A DNA stretch of 64,000 nucleotides from Pteria penguin (GCA_035048485.1 CM068585.1:1853001-1917000), one strand, 5' to 3'; numbered from the stretch's first letter, positions 32,631-43,482 are shown. Numbers and translations: made by a program. The notes: a model not told the origin generated them from the sequence alone.

Positions 32631-32905
32631 GCCGATGTGGCCTAGTGGATAAGGTGCACGGCTCGCGATTGAGATGTCCGGGTTTGACTCCCGCCCTGGG
32701 CACACCGGTGTTCTGTCTTTCGGATGAGACAGTAGAACCCGAGGTACCGTGTCACGGTAGGCGTGGCACGTAAAAGATCCCTCACTGCTTCGGGATGGGC
32801 CTGTTGCCAAGGTCTAAATTTGTATTCAATGTATCAGGCAGATGCCGTCACCATATACGTGAAATGATCGTGGAGTGACGTAAAACAATCAACTAACCAA
32901 AACTT
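32631..32905 (+). mobile_element. SINE, V-like body (copy 3)
   Basis: Head with GTGGCCTAGTGGATAAGG (box A) and GGGTTTGACTCC (box B). The body has GTCTTTCGGATGAGACAG, CCGTGTCACGGTAGGCG and GATCCCTCACTGCTTCGGG, then AGGCAGATGCCGTCACC and a GTAAAACAATCAAC tail. The body resembles the V-SINE superfamily (RUDI of molluscs is one described member), from memory. It is not a functional tRNA gene. Confidence 0.85.
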
Positions 32906-33044
32906 CAGTGTTTAAAACATATGGTTCAATCAAATATACCTATGGAATGGGGAGGGCATCCTGAAAATGATATTTCTAATGCTCTATACACGTATTTGTC
33001 ACAGGACCTACAAAATAGTATATGCATATTAACAGTAGTAAAAC

Positions 33045-34130
33045 CAGTAAAAGAAAAAAGAGGAGTTACCGGCTCATTTATGTGGCAGAAGTCACCATGG
33101 AGCTATACAATACATGAATATAAATAATATAATAGAACATTTAACACATTACAAAAATATTTGATTGTAGTGCAATTACGATACCGACTTAGGACGGTCA
33201 TTTAATTTGACAAAAGCCAAACAAATGGTGTGGTTAACCGGTTTACGGGCCCACCTTCCCACTCACCATAACAGAAGAACAATCAAAAGACGTACATTTA
33301 AAAATTTATAAATAATCCTCCATGTAAAGAACAAGGGTCAACAGGTATCGCATATTGAGAGGTCATAAAAATATAAACACGTAAGGTATTGTAAAACACA
33401 TAATGGTATAAAAATATATGCGACATCAACATGATAAACCGTGCTCTGCCAGTCTGAAAGCGAGCTAAGACCCTAGATCTGTAGGAGTCTCGACTAACAG
33501 TCAGAGGGGACGAGGTTCAGGACCATGTCTCCTCTGAAAGAGGTTTGGACAAGGCCCGTCATATAGTCCCCACCACCCTGTTAGTCAGCGTGCAACGTTC
33601 AAGTAAAAGTCTGCATAAGGCTGTAGAGGGGCCAAATACAAGACCTATAGTCTTTTTGATGATCTCAATATCATATTGTCTATTTAGGAGACGTTTGACT
33701 ATTTTATTACATGATAAAATAACGTTATCGGAGCCTTTTACTTTCCTTAGTTTATATACGAGATCACCGTAAAAATTAGGATGGGAAATTCCATTGGATA
33801 CATACTGTTGAAAAGAAATATTTCCAAATTTAGATAGAAGTTCTGAATAAGATCTGAAGAATTTGCCGAATGTTTTTCTTAGCTTGTGATATCTGTAACC
33901 CTGAATTAAAAGTTTAGTAGTAATTTGTAAATTTCGTTTATGAAAGTCCAAAACATCGGTGCAGCCTCTGACAAATCGAACTAATTGAGATATATAGATA
34001 CCATATGATGGGAGTCGAGGGACATCGCCATCCAAGTAAGGGAAATTTACAATAGGAAAACCAAAATCCTCACGTTTATCATAAATATTTTTATCAAAAA
34101 AAAACCAAATCTCTTACTAGTACTGACAAC
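33045..34130 (-). pseudogene. F2a retroelement with RT C-terminal ORF and full 3' UTR
   Basis: Sense minus. The frame 34035-33559 encodes PSYGIYISQLVRFVRGC, LIQGYRYHKLRKTFGKF, FYGDLVYKLRKVKG and CTLTNRVVGTI, then a stop. It is homologous to the C-terminus of the PLE RTs (YGVFISQLIRYSRAC) but clearly a different family. NFPYLDGDVPR is readable up to about 34100. The 5' part with the YIDD motif and any nuclease is missing. The 3' UTR of about 510 bases runs through AGTCGAGACTCCTACAG, CAGAGCACGG and CCGGTTAACCACACC to the end GTAACTCCTCTTTTTTCTTT at 33045. It is the reference for all F2a tails in the window. Confidence 0.85.
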
Positions 34131-34334
34131 AATGTGATATATCAAACAAACATAGAAAAGTAAAATTTGTGACCAAATTATGAAATTTACGGATTAGATA
34201 CAAGCTTGACACATACAAATTCAAACACTCATTTAAAAGCATTCAATGTATGTTCGAATATGCTTAAGTATAGGATAATATTTACAGACACAATTACACA
34301 TACGAATCATTCTTTACTAAAGCAATGCAAATCG

Positions 34335-34499
34335 TTCACCAAGGACATGCACACAAAACATGATTATAGTAGAATATACATGGAATACGACATTACGAAT
34401 ACATTCGATTGTGCTGCGGATACAATACGACTTAGAACGGTCAATTGAAGTAACAAACATCATTCAATTGGTGTGGGTAACAGGTTTACGGGCGCCTAT
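34335..34499 (-). mobile_element. F2b 3'-tail fragment
   Basis: GGACATGCACACAAAACATG, ATTCGATTGTGCTGCGG and GGTCAATTGAAGTAACAAAC as in the copy at 37475. Sense minus. Cut at ACAGGTTTACGGGCGCC, where a SINE begins. Confidence 0.75.
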
Positions 34500-34785
34500 A
34501 TATAGATTTTGTTTGTTTGATTATTGTTTTACGTCACTCCACGATTATTTCACGTATATGGTGACGGCATCTGCCTGATGCATTGCATACAAATTTAGAC
34601 CTTTGCAACGGACCCACCCGAAGCAGTGAGGGATCTTTTACGTGCCACGCCTACCGTGACACGGGACCTCGGTTTTTACTGTCTCATCCGAAAGACAGAA
34701 CACCGGTGCGCCCCGGAAGGGAGTCGAACCCGCGACCTCTCGATCACGAGCCTAGCACCTTATCCACTAGGCCACACCGGCTTCC
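34500..34785 (-). mobile_element. SINE, V-like body (copy 4)
   Basis: On the minus strand GTGTGGCCTAGTGGATAAGG, GGGTTCGACTCCC and the body GTCTTTCGGATGAGACAGT, CCCGTGTCACGGTAGGCG; tail with ACGTAAAACAATAATC. Close to the copy at 32631. Its tail end abuts an F2b fragment. Confidence 0.85.
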
Positions 34786-35454
34786 TATATATAGAAACAA
34801 AATTTTTAAAATGTCCAATTAACATAATTCATTATGGCAATACACTACTATATTGTCCCTGATAAATGTAACTTGATCGCGTAGTAATACAATGATAATG
34901 TAAACAACATGTTTAAGTCAATGGTGGCGGTTACCCCGAAGTTCAAAAATGTTATCTTAGTGTCCGCTGAAAGGATTAGAAGTGAAATATAACGAAAAAT
35001 TATTAAAACACGAATTACTGAAACATGAGGACAACATTCTGTTACTTCAGTTATTTGTATTTTGAGTGCTATTAGTATTATTAGAAATGCTGACTGGTGC
35101 ATATGCGGTTGACAGAGTATGTTCAGGGAATGTGATCTGCTGTAGCGAAAATTCCTGCTCATCGTGCGTAGTCGGGCGTGATGCCGTAAAAATTACACAT
35201 CAGCGCACATTTTCGAGAGATCGGCGCGGCTCTTAGTAGCAGATGAGTACTGTATTGTATTTCGAAACAGTAGACGTAGATTAGATCTATTTTTGTAACA
35301 AGATAAATGATTTATGAAATCAGATATTCATGGTCAAGAGTCTGCTGGACAAGAAATATATTCTAATTTAGTACAAAATGCTACGGATTGATATAAACTG
35401 AATTTCGTAAGAGATAAAAGATATAAATGGATCTTTCTTACTGATTGCCATATG
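34786..35454. other. non-coding spacer
   Basis: No recognised feature; the 104-codon minus frame (34848-35162) has no domain. Confidence 0.4.
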
Positions 35455-35785
35455 AGTGGGAAGGTGGGCCCGTAAACCGGTTAACCACACCATTTGTTTG
35501 CCATATGTTTACACTGAAAGAAAAACAACGAGGACCAAAATTTAAAAAACAGATAATGTACTGTGACCTCATTTAGACTTGTTTTGTTTCTTAAACCGGT
35601 TAACCACACCATTTGTTTGGCTTTTGTCAAATTAAATGACCGTCCTAAGTCGGTATCGTAATTGCACTACATTCAAATATTTTTGTAATGTGTTATATGT
35701 TCTAGTATATTCATGTATTGTATACCTCCATGGTGACTTCTGCCACATAACTGAGCCAGTAACTCCTCTTTTTTCTTTAATTTAA
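35455..35785 (+). mobile_element. F2a 3' tail in two pieces
   Basis: A first piece (GAGTGGGAAGGTGGGCCCG to CACACCATTTGTTTG) stops at 35510. After about 80 other bases the tail restarts at CCGGTTAACCACACC (35593) and continues to GAGCCAGTAACTCCTC. Sense plus. Confidence 0.75.
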
Positions 35786-35964
35786 CTACAGAAAAACAGT
35801 TTTTCTTCAAACCAAATACATATACATCGATGCAGCACTTCATCTGCAAACCAAATACATATACATAAATGCAACACTTAAAATGCATATACATGAATAC
35901 GGCACTTAATCTACAAAGAAAATACATATACATGAATATCGCTCTTAATCTACAATAAATATGC

Positions 35965-36060
35965 AAAATTCATCATCATTATCATCATTATTATTATTAT
36001 CTTCATCATCATCATAATTATAATTGTTATCATTATTATTATTATTATTATTACTGTCAT
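35965..36060. repeat. (ATC)n/(ATT)n microsatellite
   Basis: Imperfect triplet runs. Confidence 0.8.
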
Positions 36061-37469
36061 TATTACCTTGTACTTGTGCAGTCGATATATAACCGATAAA
36101 CACTTCAAAGAGAAGGAAAAAGCCTTACTTATAACATGAATCATATCGGAGGTAAACGATATGATTGGATTTCACAATGTTTTATCACCCAATGATATCG
36201 TCGGAAACTTGAACCATTATATATAAAGAAAATGCTTGCCAATTCAATCCCCTTGTACAATAGAATATATGTAACTCATCAATTCTTGATAATCCTCTAA
36301 GAGGAAAGTCGATACGGTATAATAGAAATACTCTTTTTCTGCTAAAAGTGTGTGGGGAAAAGTGTTTTATTATCATATATACCTTAATATCTCTTATTAT
36401 TTCAATTGTGGTGCGTTGTGCATAGCGTATATGTTGTAAATATACTTTGAATATTTCAGGCTTGATTCGAACCGAACCCCGCCTTTTCATTCATATCAGC
36501 ATGCAGTGCGCATGAACTAAATCTCAATACGAACTGGATTCACACTGGGTTCTCATGGCAAATTATCGATAAGAATGAAATGAGCATTCAATTCGAATTC
36601 AATGTGTATTGCTTTTTTGAACTTTTTTCTGTTGCGTGAATCATCATCCTTTCAATCATTCTATACCCAGAGTTCCATGCGCTAAAGCCACTACAAATCT
36701 GTCAACGCTATTTTACAAGATTATTGTAAAAGCTTTTAAAATCCATGATTAGAATATAAAGCATATATTGATATGCTTAATGTAAAGAATGATTTCAATT
36801 ATATGTACATTATTTAGAATGAATGTTTTAATGAATTTGGAATTATTTCGTGTCTTGAGCGTATGAATCGAGGTTGAGAATAATGATAACCATGTCAGTG
36901 TGGATGAGACGTATAAAGAATATGATAGTTTGTTGAAAATAACAGACAGACAATTCCTTTATTTTTGAAGGTAAGCTTATATATTTGCCATGTTACACCG
37001 AACTATTTCTCAGGTCTTGACATAGATATAAGCTAGAGTAAGGAGCGATAACTCTGGATAGAGAATGCCTTTCAATATTATTTAGATAGATTGAACGAAT
37101 TGGCCATGAATTGCATGTATTGAAACTAGATTTAGAACAAAAAAATCTTCATATAATAAGACACACTATACTTCATTTTGTGTTCATGTGTAAATTTTAC
37201 AGGTGCTCATTGATTGCCGAAAAAATCCTATGAGCACTGAAATTGTGTTTCCATTATAAAGTTATTTCTGTCAAAAGTTTGAAGTAAATTATGAAATCTA
37301 AACATTAATTGTCAAGACAAATTATAATGAACATTGACAACCTTGAAACAGTACATAAACTCACTCAATAATTCCACTTATTATACATAGTGAATATATC
37401 TTATCATATGTGTGGTTGCATTTGTCTTTTGTGTCGATACATTTAATATCAACGTATAAAAGAGAAAAA
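36061..37469. other. AT-rich spacer without features
   Basis: I see no ORF with recognisable content, no tandem repeat and no match to the repeat families elsewhere in the window. It may be single-copy DNA. Confidence 0.4.
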
Positions 37470-38770
37470 AAGACATGCACACAAAACATAATAATAATAG
37501 AATATACATTGAAAAACGACATTACAAAAATATTCGATTTTGCTGCGGTTATGATACCGATTTAGGACGGTCAATTGAAGTAACAAACGTCACTCATTTG
37601 GTGTGGTTAACCGGTTTACGGGCGTCCACCTTCCCACTCACTGCAAAAGCAGCACAATCAAAGGACACACAAAAAAAATTATGAATAATCCTCCACACAG
37701 AGAACAAGGACCAACAGGCCTCCCAAGAAGAGAGGTCATAAGATTTTATTACACACGAAAAGCCCATAGAATAATATGCGGCTATCAAAAATATGTGAGG
37801 CGACATCAACATAAGTAAACCGTGCTCTGCCAGTCTGTTAGCTTAGCTCAGATCCTTGATCAATAGGAGTCCCGACTAACAGTCAGAGGGTACGAGGACC
37901 AGGACCCCCGTCTCCCCCGAAAAGGCTTGGACAAGGCCCGTCACAGAGCCCCCACCGCCCTGCCAGCCAGCGCGCAACGCCCAAACAAAATTCCGCACCG
38001 GGCAGCAGAAGAAGCCAACACAAGAGCTACGTTCAAGCGACGATACCGGGGCCACACCAGCGAATTCGAAGGCGTTCAACTCCAGAACCTGCCGATATTA
38101 ATCTATCGGAATCTTTGACGCTTCTTAGTTTATATGCTAGATCACCATAGAAACTGGAATGGGAAATATCTCCGGACACGTACTACCGAAAAGCCACACT
38201 CCCAAATTCAGGCAAAATGCCTGAATAAGATCTGTATGATGTACCAAAAGCTTTAAGAAATATATGATATCTATAACCCTGAGTAAGAAATCCAAAAGCA
38301 ATCTGAGAATTCCCTGCGCGAAAATCCAAAACATCAGCGAAGGCCCCAGGGAACCGAACCAACCGACCAACACACACACACACCACAAGATGGGAGCCCT
38401 GGGACACCACCATCCAGACCAGGGAAACCTACAACAGGAAATCCAAAGTCGCTACGTTTATTACATATGAAAGTATGAACACCGCTGCCAACAATTTGAA
38501 TACCTAAGCCCAAAAAGGTGTCTACCGGTCGAAAGCACCGGCTTTGCCCAACCGAAATTCAGATGGATAAATGTCAGTAATATAGTTTTCAGACCCAGGG
38601 CTATCGATAACTTAAACACCACCGAGACACCCAGAGGTGCCACCGAACCCACCAACAAGGCCGAAACGCCGAAATGCACAAAGTCTCCCTCACAATAGTA
38701 TAAAACAAATCTGCCAGGGGGGGGGGGGGGGACGCAGCCAGTATAACGAACATTTGGCATCATCATCATC
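37470..38770 (-). pseudogene. F2b retroelement with RT, hypermutated
   Basis: Sense minus. The 3' tail (37475-37900) is followed by the RT read back to about 38720: VRFPGAFADVLDF, LTQGYRYHIFLKAF, and further upstream SENYITDIYPSEF. The YIDD position (38618-38629) reads CLGG. Against the copies at 25932-26081 and 33559-34100, most differences are T to C on the plus strand, that is A to G in the element's sense strand. The region is therefore unusually C-rich. Frame and catalytic residues are destroyed. It ends upstream at a G run (about 38717). Confidence 0.8.
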
Positions 38771-38787
38771 AATATCGAAGAAGTACC

Positions 38788-39105
38788 AAACCGTTAATCA
38801 TTCTCAGAGTCCAAGGATAGATACAAAATCGTGTAAGTTTCAAAAGGGAACTGCTGTGAACCCCGATATACTGAAAAATTCCGGGGTGAGACCAGGTGCT
38901 CGGGGAGAGTAAGCGTCTCCTGTTTGCATGCATCACCCGTCACAGCAGTTCTTAAGAAACATGTCAAAATCAAGAGTTTTGGTTTCCTAATTGTACATAC
39001 GATAGTACAAACTGGTATACAAAGTCATATTTAATGTTCACTGAACAGGTCATTTAGTCGCATTCCAGAATATTATCAATCATTCTAGAAAGAGGCACAT
39101 CAGGG
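38788..39105 (-). mobile_element. PLE (copy-A type) 3' UTR fragment
   Basis: Matches 16784-17070 closely (GTTCACTGAACAGGTCATTT, CGCATTCCAGAATATTATC). Contains only the last codons and the 3' UTR, including the hairpin box at 38857-38943. It defines the 3' end of copy A. Confidence 0.8.
38857..38943 (+). repeat. conserved hairpin box, copy 4
   Basis: AACCCCGATATACTG ... TTCCGGGGTGAGACCAGG, GGGGAGAGTAAGCGTCTCC and CACCCGTCAC: the complete form of the motif in the copy-A PLE subfamily. Confidence 0.8.
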
Positions 39106-39199
39106 ACATTTGGCATATAATGAATCTTTTATATATAACATGTAAATTTGAACCGCTAAAACACTCATCACTATGCAATAGACATTTATCCAGTTGGCA

Positions 39200-39600
39200 A
39201 TACCGGATAAAGGAAGTTCTTCTGATCAGATTTGTTACTATTTCTAATTCGATTCGTTATGTCTTTGTTTGGATTCTAATTTATTTATTTCCTCTGTAAG
39301 ATTTTCCTCTAAACTTTTCTTTCCCACCTACTGAGAGAAGCTTGCGAAATGACGATTTCTATAATAATCCCTTAATTCCAAAAGAAGTACGTCTAGAAAT
39401 CAGCTGTCATTTATGTCAAGGCATAATATATTTTCTTGAATGTCCTGAATAACTCTTTGGTTGTATATGATATTAGCATATTGTCTCTAGTATTGGGTAT
39501 AGTGATCTGAACTTTGTCAATGAATTCTTTATAATCTAACAGTTGATTATTAATTTTCCATGTACCTGCCCCTTCACAAAATCATCAAAATTAACTCTAA
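39200..39600 (-). pseudogene. L1/Tx1-like LINE linker fragment
   Basis: On the minus strand GAGTWKINNQLLDYKEFIDK, VQITIPNTRDN, then broken frames. It resembles the part of L1/Tx1-like ORF2 after the endonuclease. Flanked by a poly-G run at about 39609-39624. Confidence 0.55.
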
Positions 39601-39669
39601 GAGGGTTTTTGGGGGGGGGGGGGGGAAATTGATTTTATTTGTACATAAGATACAGCAGATAATAATGCT

Positions 39670-40330
39670 AAAGTATGTCAGCGTTAAAAAGTTTACTGAA
39701 AAAGTTATGTTTGATTGATGAATGGCGAAATCTTAAAACAGAAAATGGATATACATGGTGTGACGGGAAAGATAAACCGAAATCTACAACTGATTCTATA
39801 TTTGATTCAGTTCATTTTGTTTATGTCTGTAATTCTATTTTATTCATAGATATTCCAGGGAAACGCTGTAACAGTACAAGAATATCTGAAGATATGTAAA
39901 TAAAATTAGTCTTTTATTCATGACGGTAATTAAAAACTATTGGAAATTTAATGCTTCACTTCTTGATAATATTAACTTTGTTCAATCTATTCATAGTAAC
40001 TTAGACATAATTCATCTTGACAACGTAGATCCGTATCAAACGTGGTCAAAAATCAAAATTCAAAATCTTCTATTTTCTATAAATTAAAACAAAAATAAGT
40101 AAATGTTCGAAAACTAAGATTAAATATATTGAGGAGTTTCTACTGCTGACAATTCTCAGTCAAATATCACTAGAAAACGTCATCTAGCGATAGAATTAAA
40201 CAAAGTACCTAATGATAAGGCAAAAGGAGATCAAATACGCGAGAGAGTTTACTGGATGGAACAAGTCGAAAAAAAAATACACCAGTTTTTAAGATTAGAT
40301 TTACAAAGTCATACTTTTAGTGCAAAAGAG
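39670..40330 (+). pseudogene. L1/Tx1-like LINE endonuclease end and linker
   Basis: The frame from 39675 has LIDEWRNLKTENGYTWCDGK and DSVHFVYVCNSILFIDIPG, the C-terminal part of the apurinic-like endonuclease. After a frameshift KNYWKFNASLLDNINF and NVDPYQTWSKIKIQN follow, and later NDKAKGDQIRERVYW. Opposite orientation to the fragment just before it, so the two are separate insertions or an inversion. Confidence 0.65.
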
Positions 40331-40538
40331 TTTGGTGGTGGTATATGAAAGGGTATACTTTGAAGCTGTCCTCCTGAGTCTCAAAATTAGGTTCTAGTAT
40401 TTAGTGTAAGAGGAAAATAATAGGCGGGGTTAAAATCTTGTCCGTTGTTTTTCATATTAACCATGACAAATACAAATGATTTTATTGTGACATATTAAAG
40501 GAAAAAGAGGAGTTAAATATTAAAGGGTATCATTTGAA

Positions 40539-41254
40539 TAAAATACGAAAATAACTGGTGTCACATGACTATGGCACTAACAACAATGTATCACAGTGGA
40601 CATTCATGGACCCCTGAAATTCAGAGGTGAGACTAGGTGCCCGGGAGGAATGAACGTCTCCTGTTTGGCTAGCCACACTCGCCGTGAATGCCCTGACATA
40701 AAGAGGAAACAATATCATTCAGCACTGTATATATACATGAATGTGAATAAACACTGTGTAGAAAGTGTCACAGTCACATAACATCAGGAAAAGGGTATAA
40801 TAACACTTAATTCGAACCCTCCGAGGGAAACTTTTTTACGAGCTCCACACTGCAAAGGGAATAAGTGTGACGTTCATGTAAAATACAAAAATAATTGGTG
40901 TCACATGACTATGGCACTAACAACAATATACCACAGTGGACATTCACGGACCCCTGAAATCCAGAGGTAAGACCAGGTGCCCGGGAGGAGTGAGCGTCTC
41001 CTGTTTGGCTAGCCGCACCCTCCGTGAATTCCCTGACATAAAGACGAAACAATATAATTCAGCACTGTATATATACATGAATGTGAATAACACTGTGTAG
41101 AAAGTGTCACAGTCACATAACATCAGGAAAAAAGGTATAATAACACTTAAGTTAAACCCTCCGCGGGGAACTCTTTTACAAGCTCCACACTGCAAAGGGA
41201 ATAAGTGTGACGTTCATGTAAAATACGAAAATAACTGGTGTCACATGACTATAG
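40539..41254 (-). repeat. 339-bp tandem duplication with PLE-type 3' end
   Basis: Two full units (40539-40877, 40878-41217) and the first 37 bases of a third. Sense (minus) order within a unit is a head with GTGACGTTCAT side, then CTGTGACACTTTC, the hairpin box, then AATGTCCACTGTG and the 3' end CGTATTTTAC. The unit junction joins 3' end directly to head. Boxes lie at 40608-40688 and 40948-41028. Head-to-tail units of this size recall PLE pseudo-LTRs or retrozymes, but I find no canonical hammerhead core in them. Confidence 0.75.
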
Positions 41255-41761
41255 CACATATAACACATTACAAAAATATTTGGTTGTAGTGCAATTACGA
41301 TAACGAGGTAGGATGGTTATTGTGAGTAGCATCGATACAGATTTTGTGGAACACTTCGAGGAACCAGCGATAAAACGTTTTTTGTAAGGATTTATGTGCA
41401 TTTTTGGAATGCAATACAAATATGGAAGTTCTAAATTAAATTCATTTTAACATTTCATAAATTCATTTTCAAAGAATTTTCCCTAACAAAGTAAGTTTTA
41501 TCACGGCCTATAACTATATATTTGAATCTGCGGCTTCCGTTTGCACTAGTAAATGCATTTTGAATAATTTCCGCTAATCTGTCTATTTAATTCTGATAAG
41601 GAATCGTTGCGTAAAGGAGTGAATTTTAGTAAAACTTTTTGATTTTAGATGTTCTAACTACTCTTTTGAATTTTTAAGGATCCAAATTTGATTAAATCCA
41701 CTTCTGGAATATATTGTTTCGCAATACCCATGAAGGCCAGATTTAATTTCTGATAATAATT

Positions 41762-41925
41762 TTGTAAAAGAAAAAAGAGGAGTTACTGGCTCATTTATGT
41801 GGCATAAGTCACCATGGAGCTATACAATACATGAATATAAATAATATACTAGTGCATATAACACATTACAAAAATATTTCATTGTAGTGCAATTACGATA
41901 CCGACTTAGGACGGTCATTGTGAGT
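41762..41925 (-). mobile_element. F2a 3' tail inserted in PLE D/E
   Basis: From AAAAAAGAGGAGTTACTGGC to ACTTAGGACGGTCATT. It splits the PLE word CTACTCACAAAAATATTATC; ACAA is present on both sides. Truncated to about 160 bases. Confidence 0.8.
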
Positions 41926-42264
41926 AGAATCGATACAGATTTTGTGGAACACTTCGAGGAACTAGCAATAAAACGTTATTTGTAAGGATTTATGTGCATT
42001 TTTGGAATGCAGTACAAATATGGAAGTTCTAAATTAAATTCATTTGTGTCCATACCAAACGTATTGAGGACATACTTATGATTCTCAGGTGCTTCCGAAA
42101 CCTAAAAGTTCGTAAGAGTATAAGCAGAGTTTCCTGGAGTTGAATTCTAATTCTAATTCTATCACTAGGCTGTCAAAGTAATATTTCTTACAAGTAAATG
42201 TATAAATCTTTGACATGTAATGATATAATGTTCTTGGAGGAAGGTAAGTTCTCTGACAAGATCA

Positions 42265-42485
42265 GGGTCCGGCGCCATAAACTGAGAATATACTTAAATC
42301 AAAAATTTCATTTTAATTTATTCCATTATCAAACGTTCAATTAAATTTTAATACAGAATGGTTTAATTCTAATTGTCAGTAGAATAAAACTAAATAAAAT
42401 CCAAATCCCACTTATTAATTCATTGATGAACAGAAGAATATGAATTTTTGACTTAAGTATATTCACAGTTTATGGCGCCGGACCC
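42265..42485. mobile_element. 221-bp MITE in PLE copy E
   Basis: Ends GGGTCCGGCGCCATAAACTG on both strands; inverted repeats of about 45 bases with TATACTTAA and CAAAAATT. It interrupts the PLE at the word CATCAGGATC, intact in the copy near 47600 (complement). No clear target duplication beyond one base. No transposase. Confidence 0.85.
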
Positions 42486-42690
42486 AGGATCTTTTAAAAT
42501 AAATTCGAATCTGGTGTTTACAGAGCCTTGTAATTTTTTAATTTTTGATCGCAGCAGTACTGCAATAGATTTTATTCATTTCGAAAGAGTGTATATTTCT
42601 CGCAGCAGTTGATAATATTCTCAAAATTTTGGCTCCATGTGAATGATCTGGGTTCTCTGTATTTTGGACCTTTAAGTAAAAGTTCTCTTG

Positions 42691-42835
42691 AAGTTATGAC
42701 ACCGATTTGGACGGTCATTTGACTACACAATAGTCAATCAATTTGTGTGGTTAGACGGTTTACGGGCCCACCTTTGCACTCATCGCAACAGCAGAATAAT
42801 AAAAGGAAACACATTTAAAAAAATAAATATTAATA
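42691..42835 (-). mobile_element. F2-like tail fragment
   Basis: TTATGACACCGATTTGGACG, GTGTGGTTAGACGGTTTACG, GGGCCCACCTTTGCACTC: diverged F2 tail, sense minus. Confidence 0.65.
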
Positions 42836-42839
42836 AAAA

Positions 42840-42908
42840 TAAATATTCATGTATTGTATAGATGGTGACTTCTGCCACATAACTGAGCCAGTAACTCCTC
42901 TTTTTTCT
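42840..42908 (+). mobile_element. very short F2a copy
   Basis: ATTCATGTATTGTATAG then GGTGACTTCTGCCACATAAC to CCTCTTTTTTCTTC. Only the last ~65 bases of F2a. Confidence 0.8.
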
Positions 42909-42960
42909 TCCATATATATGTGATATGATCAATTCATTCATTTTCATCATGAATTAGGGG

Positions 42961-43125
42961 CAGGCGTGGTGTAGTGGTTAAGCGCTTGGCTTGCGGCGCC
43001 GACGATCCGGGTTCGATTCCCGGGTTACGCCACTATGTTTAAGAGGTTGGTAACCTCCTGCTTCCATGTCGCGATATAACTGAAATATTGTTGAAAGCGA
43101 CGTAAAACACCAATCAACCAACCAA
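42961..43125 (+). mobile_element. tRNA-derived SINE, second type (copy 1)
   Basis: Head GTGGTGTAGTGGTTAAGCGC (box A) and GGGTTCGATTCCCGG (box B); body CTCCTGCTTCCATGTCGCG; tail TTGAAAGCGACGTAAAACAC followed by CAATCAACC repeats. Different body from the V-like SINEs. The head has no intact 3' acceptor stem and is not a tRNA gene. Confidence 0.8.
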
Positions 43126-43149
43126 CCAAATCATCATGAATTTATTTAA

Positions 43150-43320
43150 TTTACGGGAGGAACGGGTTTGTGTAGTAGCTGAGCGCTTGACTTGCGACGC
43201 CGACGATTCCCAGGTTTCGCCACTATATATTAGAGGTTGGTTACCTCCTGCTTCCATGTCGTGATATAACTGAAAAATTGTTGAAAGCGACGTAAAACAC
43301 AAATTAAGCAACTAAAATTT
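43150..43320 (+). mobile_element. tRNA-derived SINE, second type (copy 2)
   Basis: Diverged tandem neighbour of the previous copy; box B is damaged by a deletion (GACGATTCCCAGGTTTCG). The body and the GAAAGCGACGTAAAACAC tail are kept. Confidence 0.75.
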
Positions 43321-43482
43321 AATTTACGGGTATGATTGACTATTTTCGTTTTGTATAACCTTATTCATAATTTCATACCAACCCCATTTTTCTACTGCCC
43401 ACATGGAGTATTGAGTTGGTACATTTTTCGTACTAATTGATTTCATTGGTTATTAAACTTCTTTACTATTGGTCTATTTTAG

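Larger units (their letters stand above)
41255..42690 (-). pseudogene. rearranged PLE RT copies D and E
   Basis: Sense minus. From 42690 down: KYREPRSFTW-type block, a MITE (42265-42485), then PYLYCIPKMHINPYK, FIASSSKCSTKS (with an in-frame stop) to 41926; an F2a tail (41762-41925); then LSEIKSGLHGYCETIYSRSG to the motif A boundary; IIQNAFTSANGSRRFKYIVI; and again LELPYLYCIPKMHINPYKK to 41316. Motif A is deleted and a ~190-base piece (41260-41450, 41855-42050), including F2a tail and RT, is duplicated. No YIDD part is left. Confidence 0.8.

Noticed and set aside
32631..32710. Possible tRNA gene on the plus strand (also 34785 minus and 50061 plus)
   Set aside because: tRNA-like heads of V-like SINEs with shared bodies and tails.
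38709..38720. G run as a biological signal (also 10908-10923, 21008-21020, 39609-39624)
   Set aside because: Homopolymers of this kind are often assembly or sequencing artefacts; no consistent context.
42961..43035. Possible tRNA gene (box A and box B)
   Set aside because: No acceptor-stem pairing, and the sequence continues into a SINE body present in a second copy.
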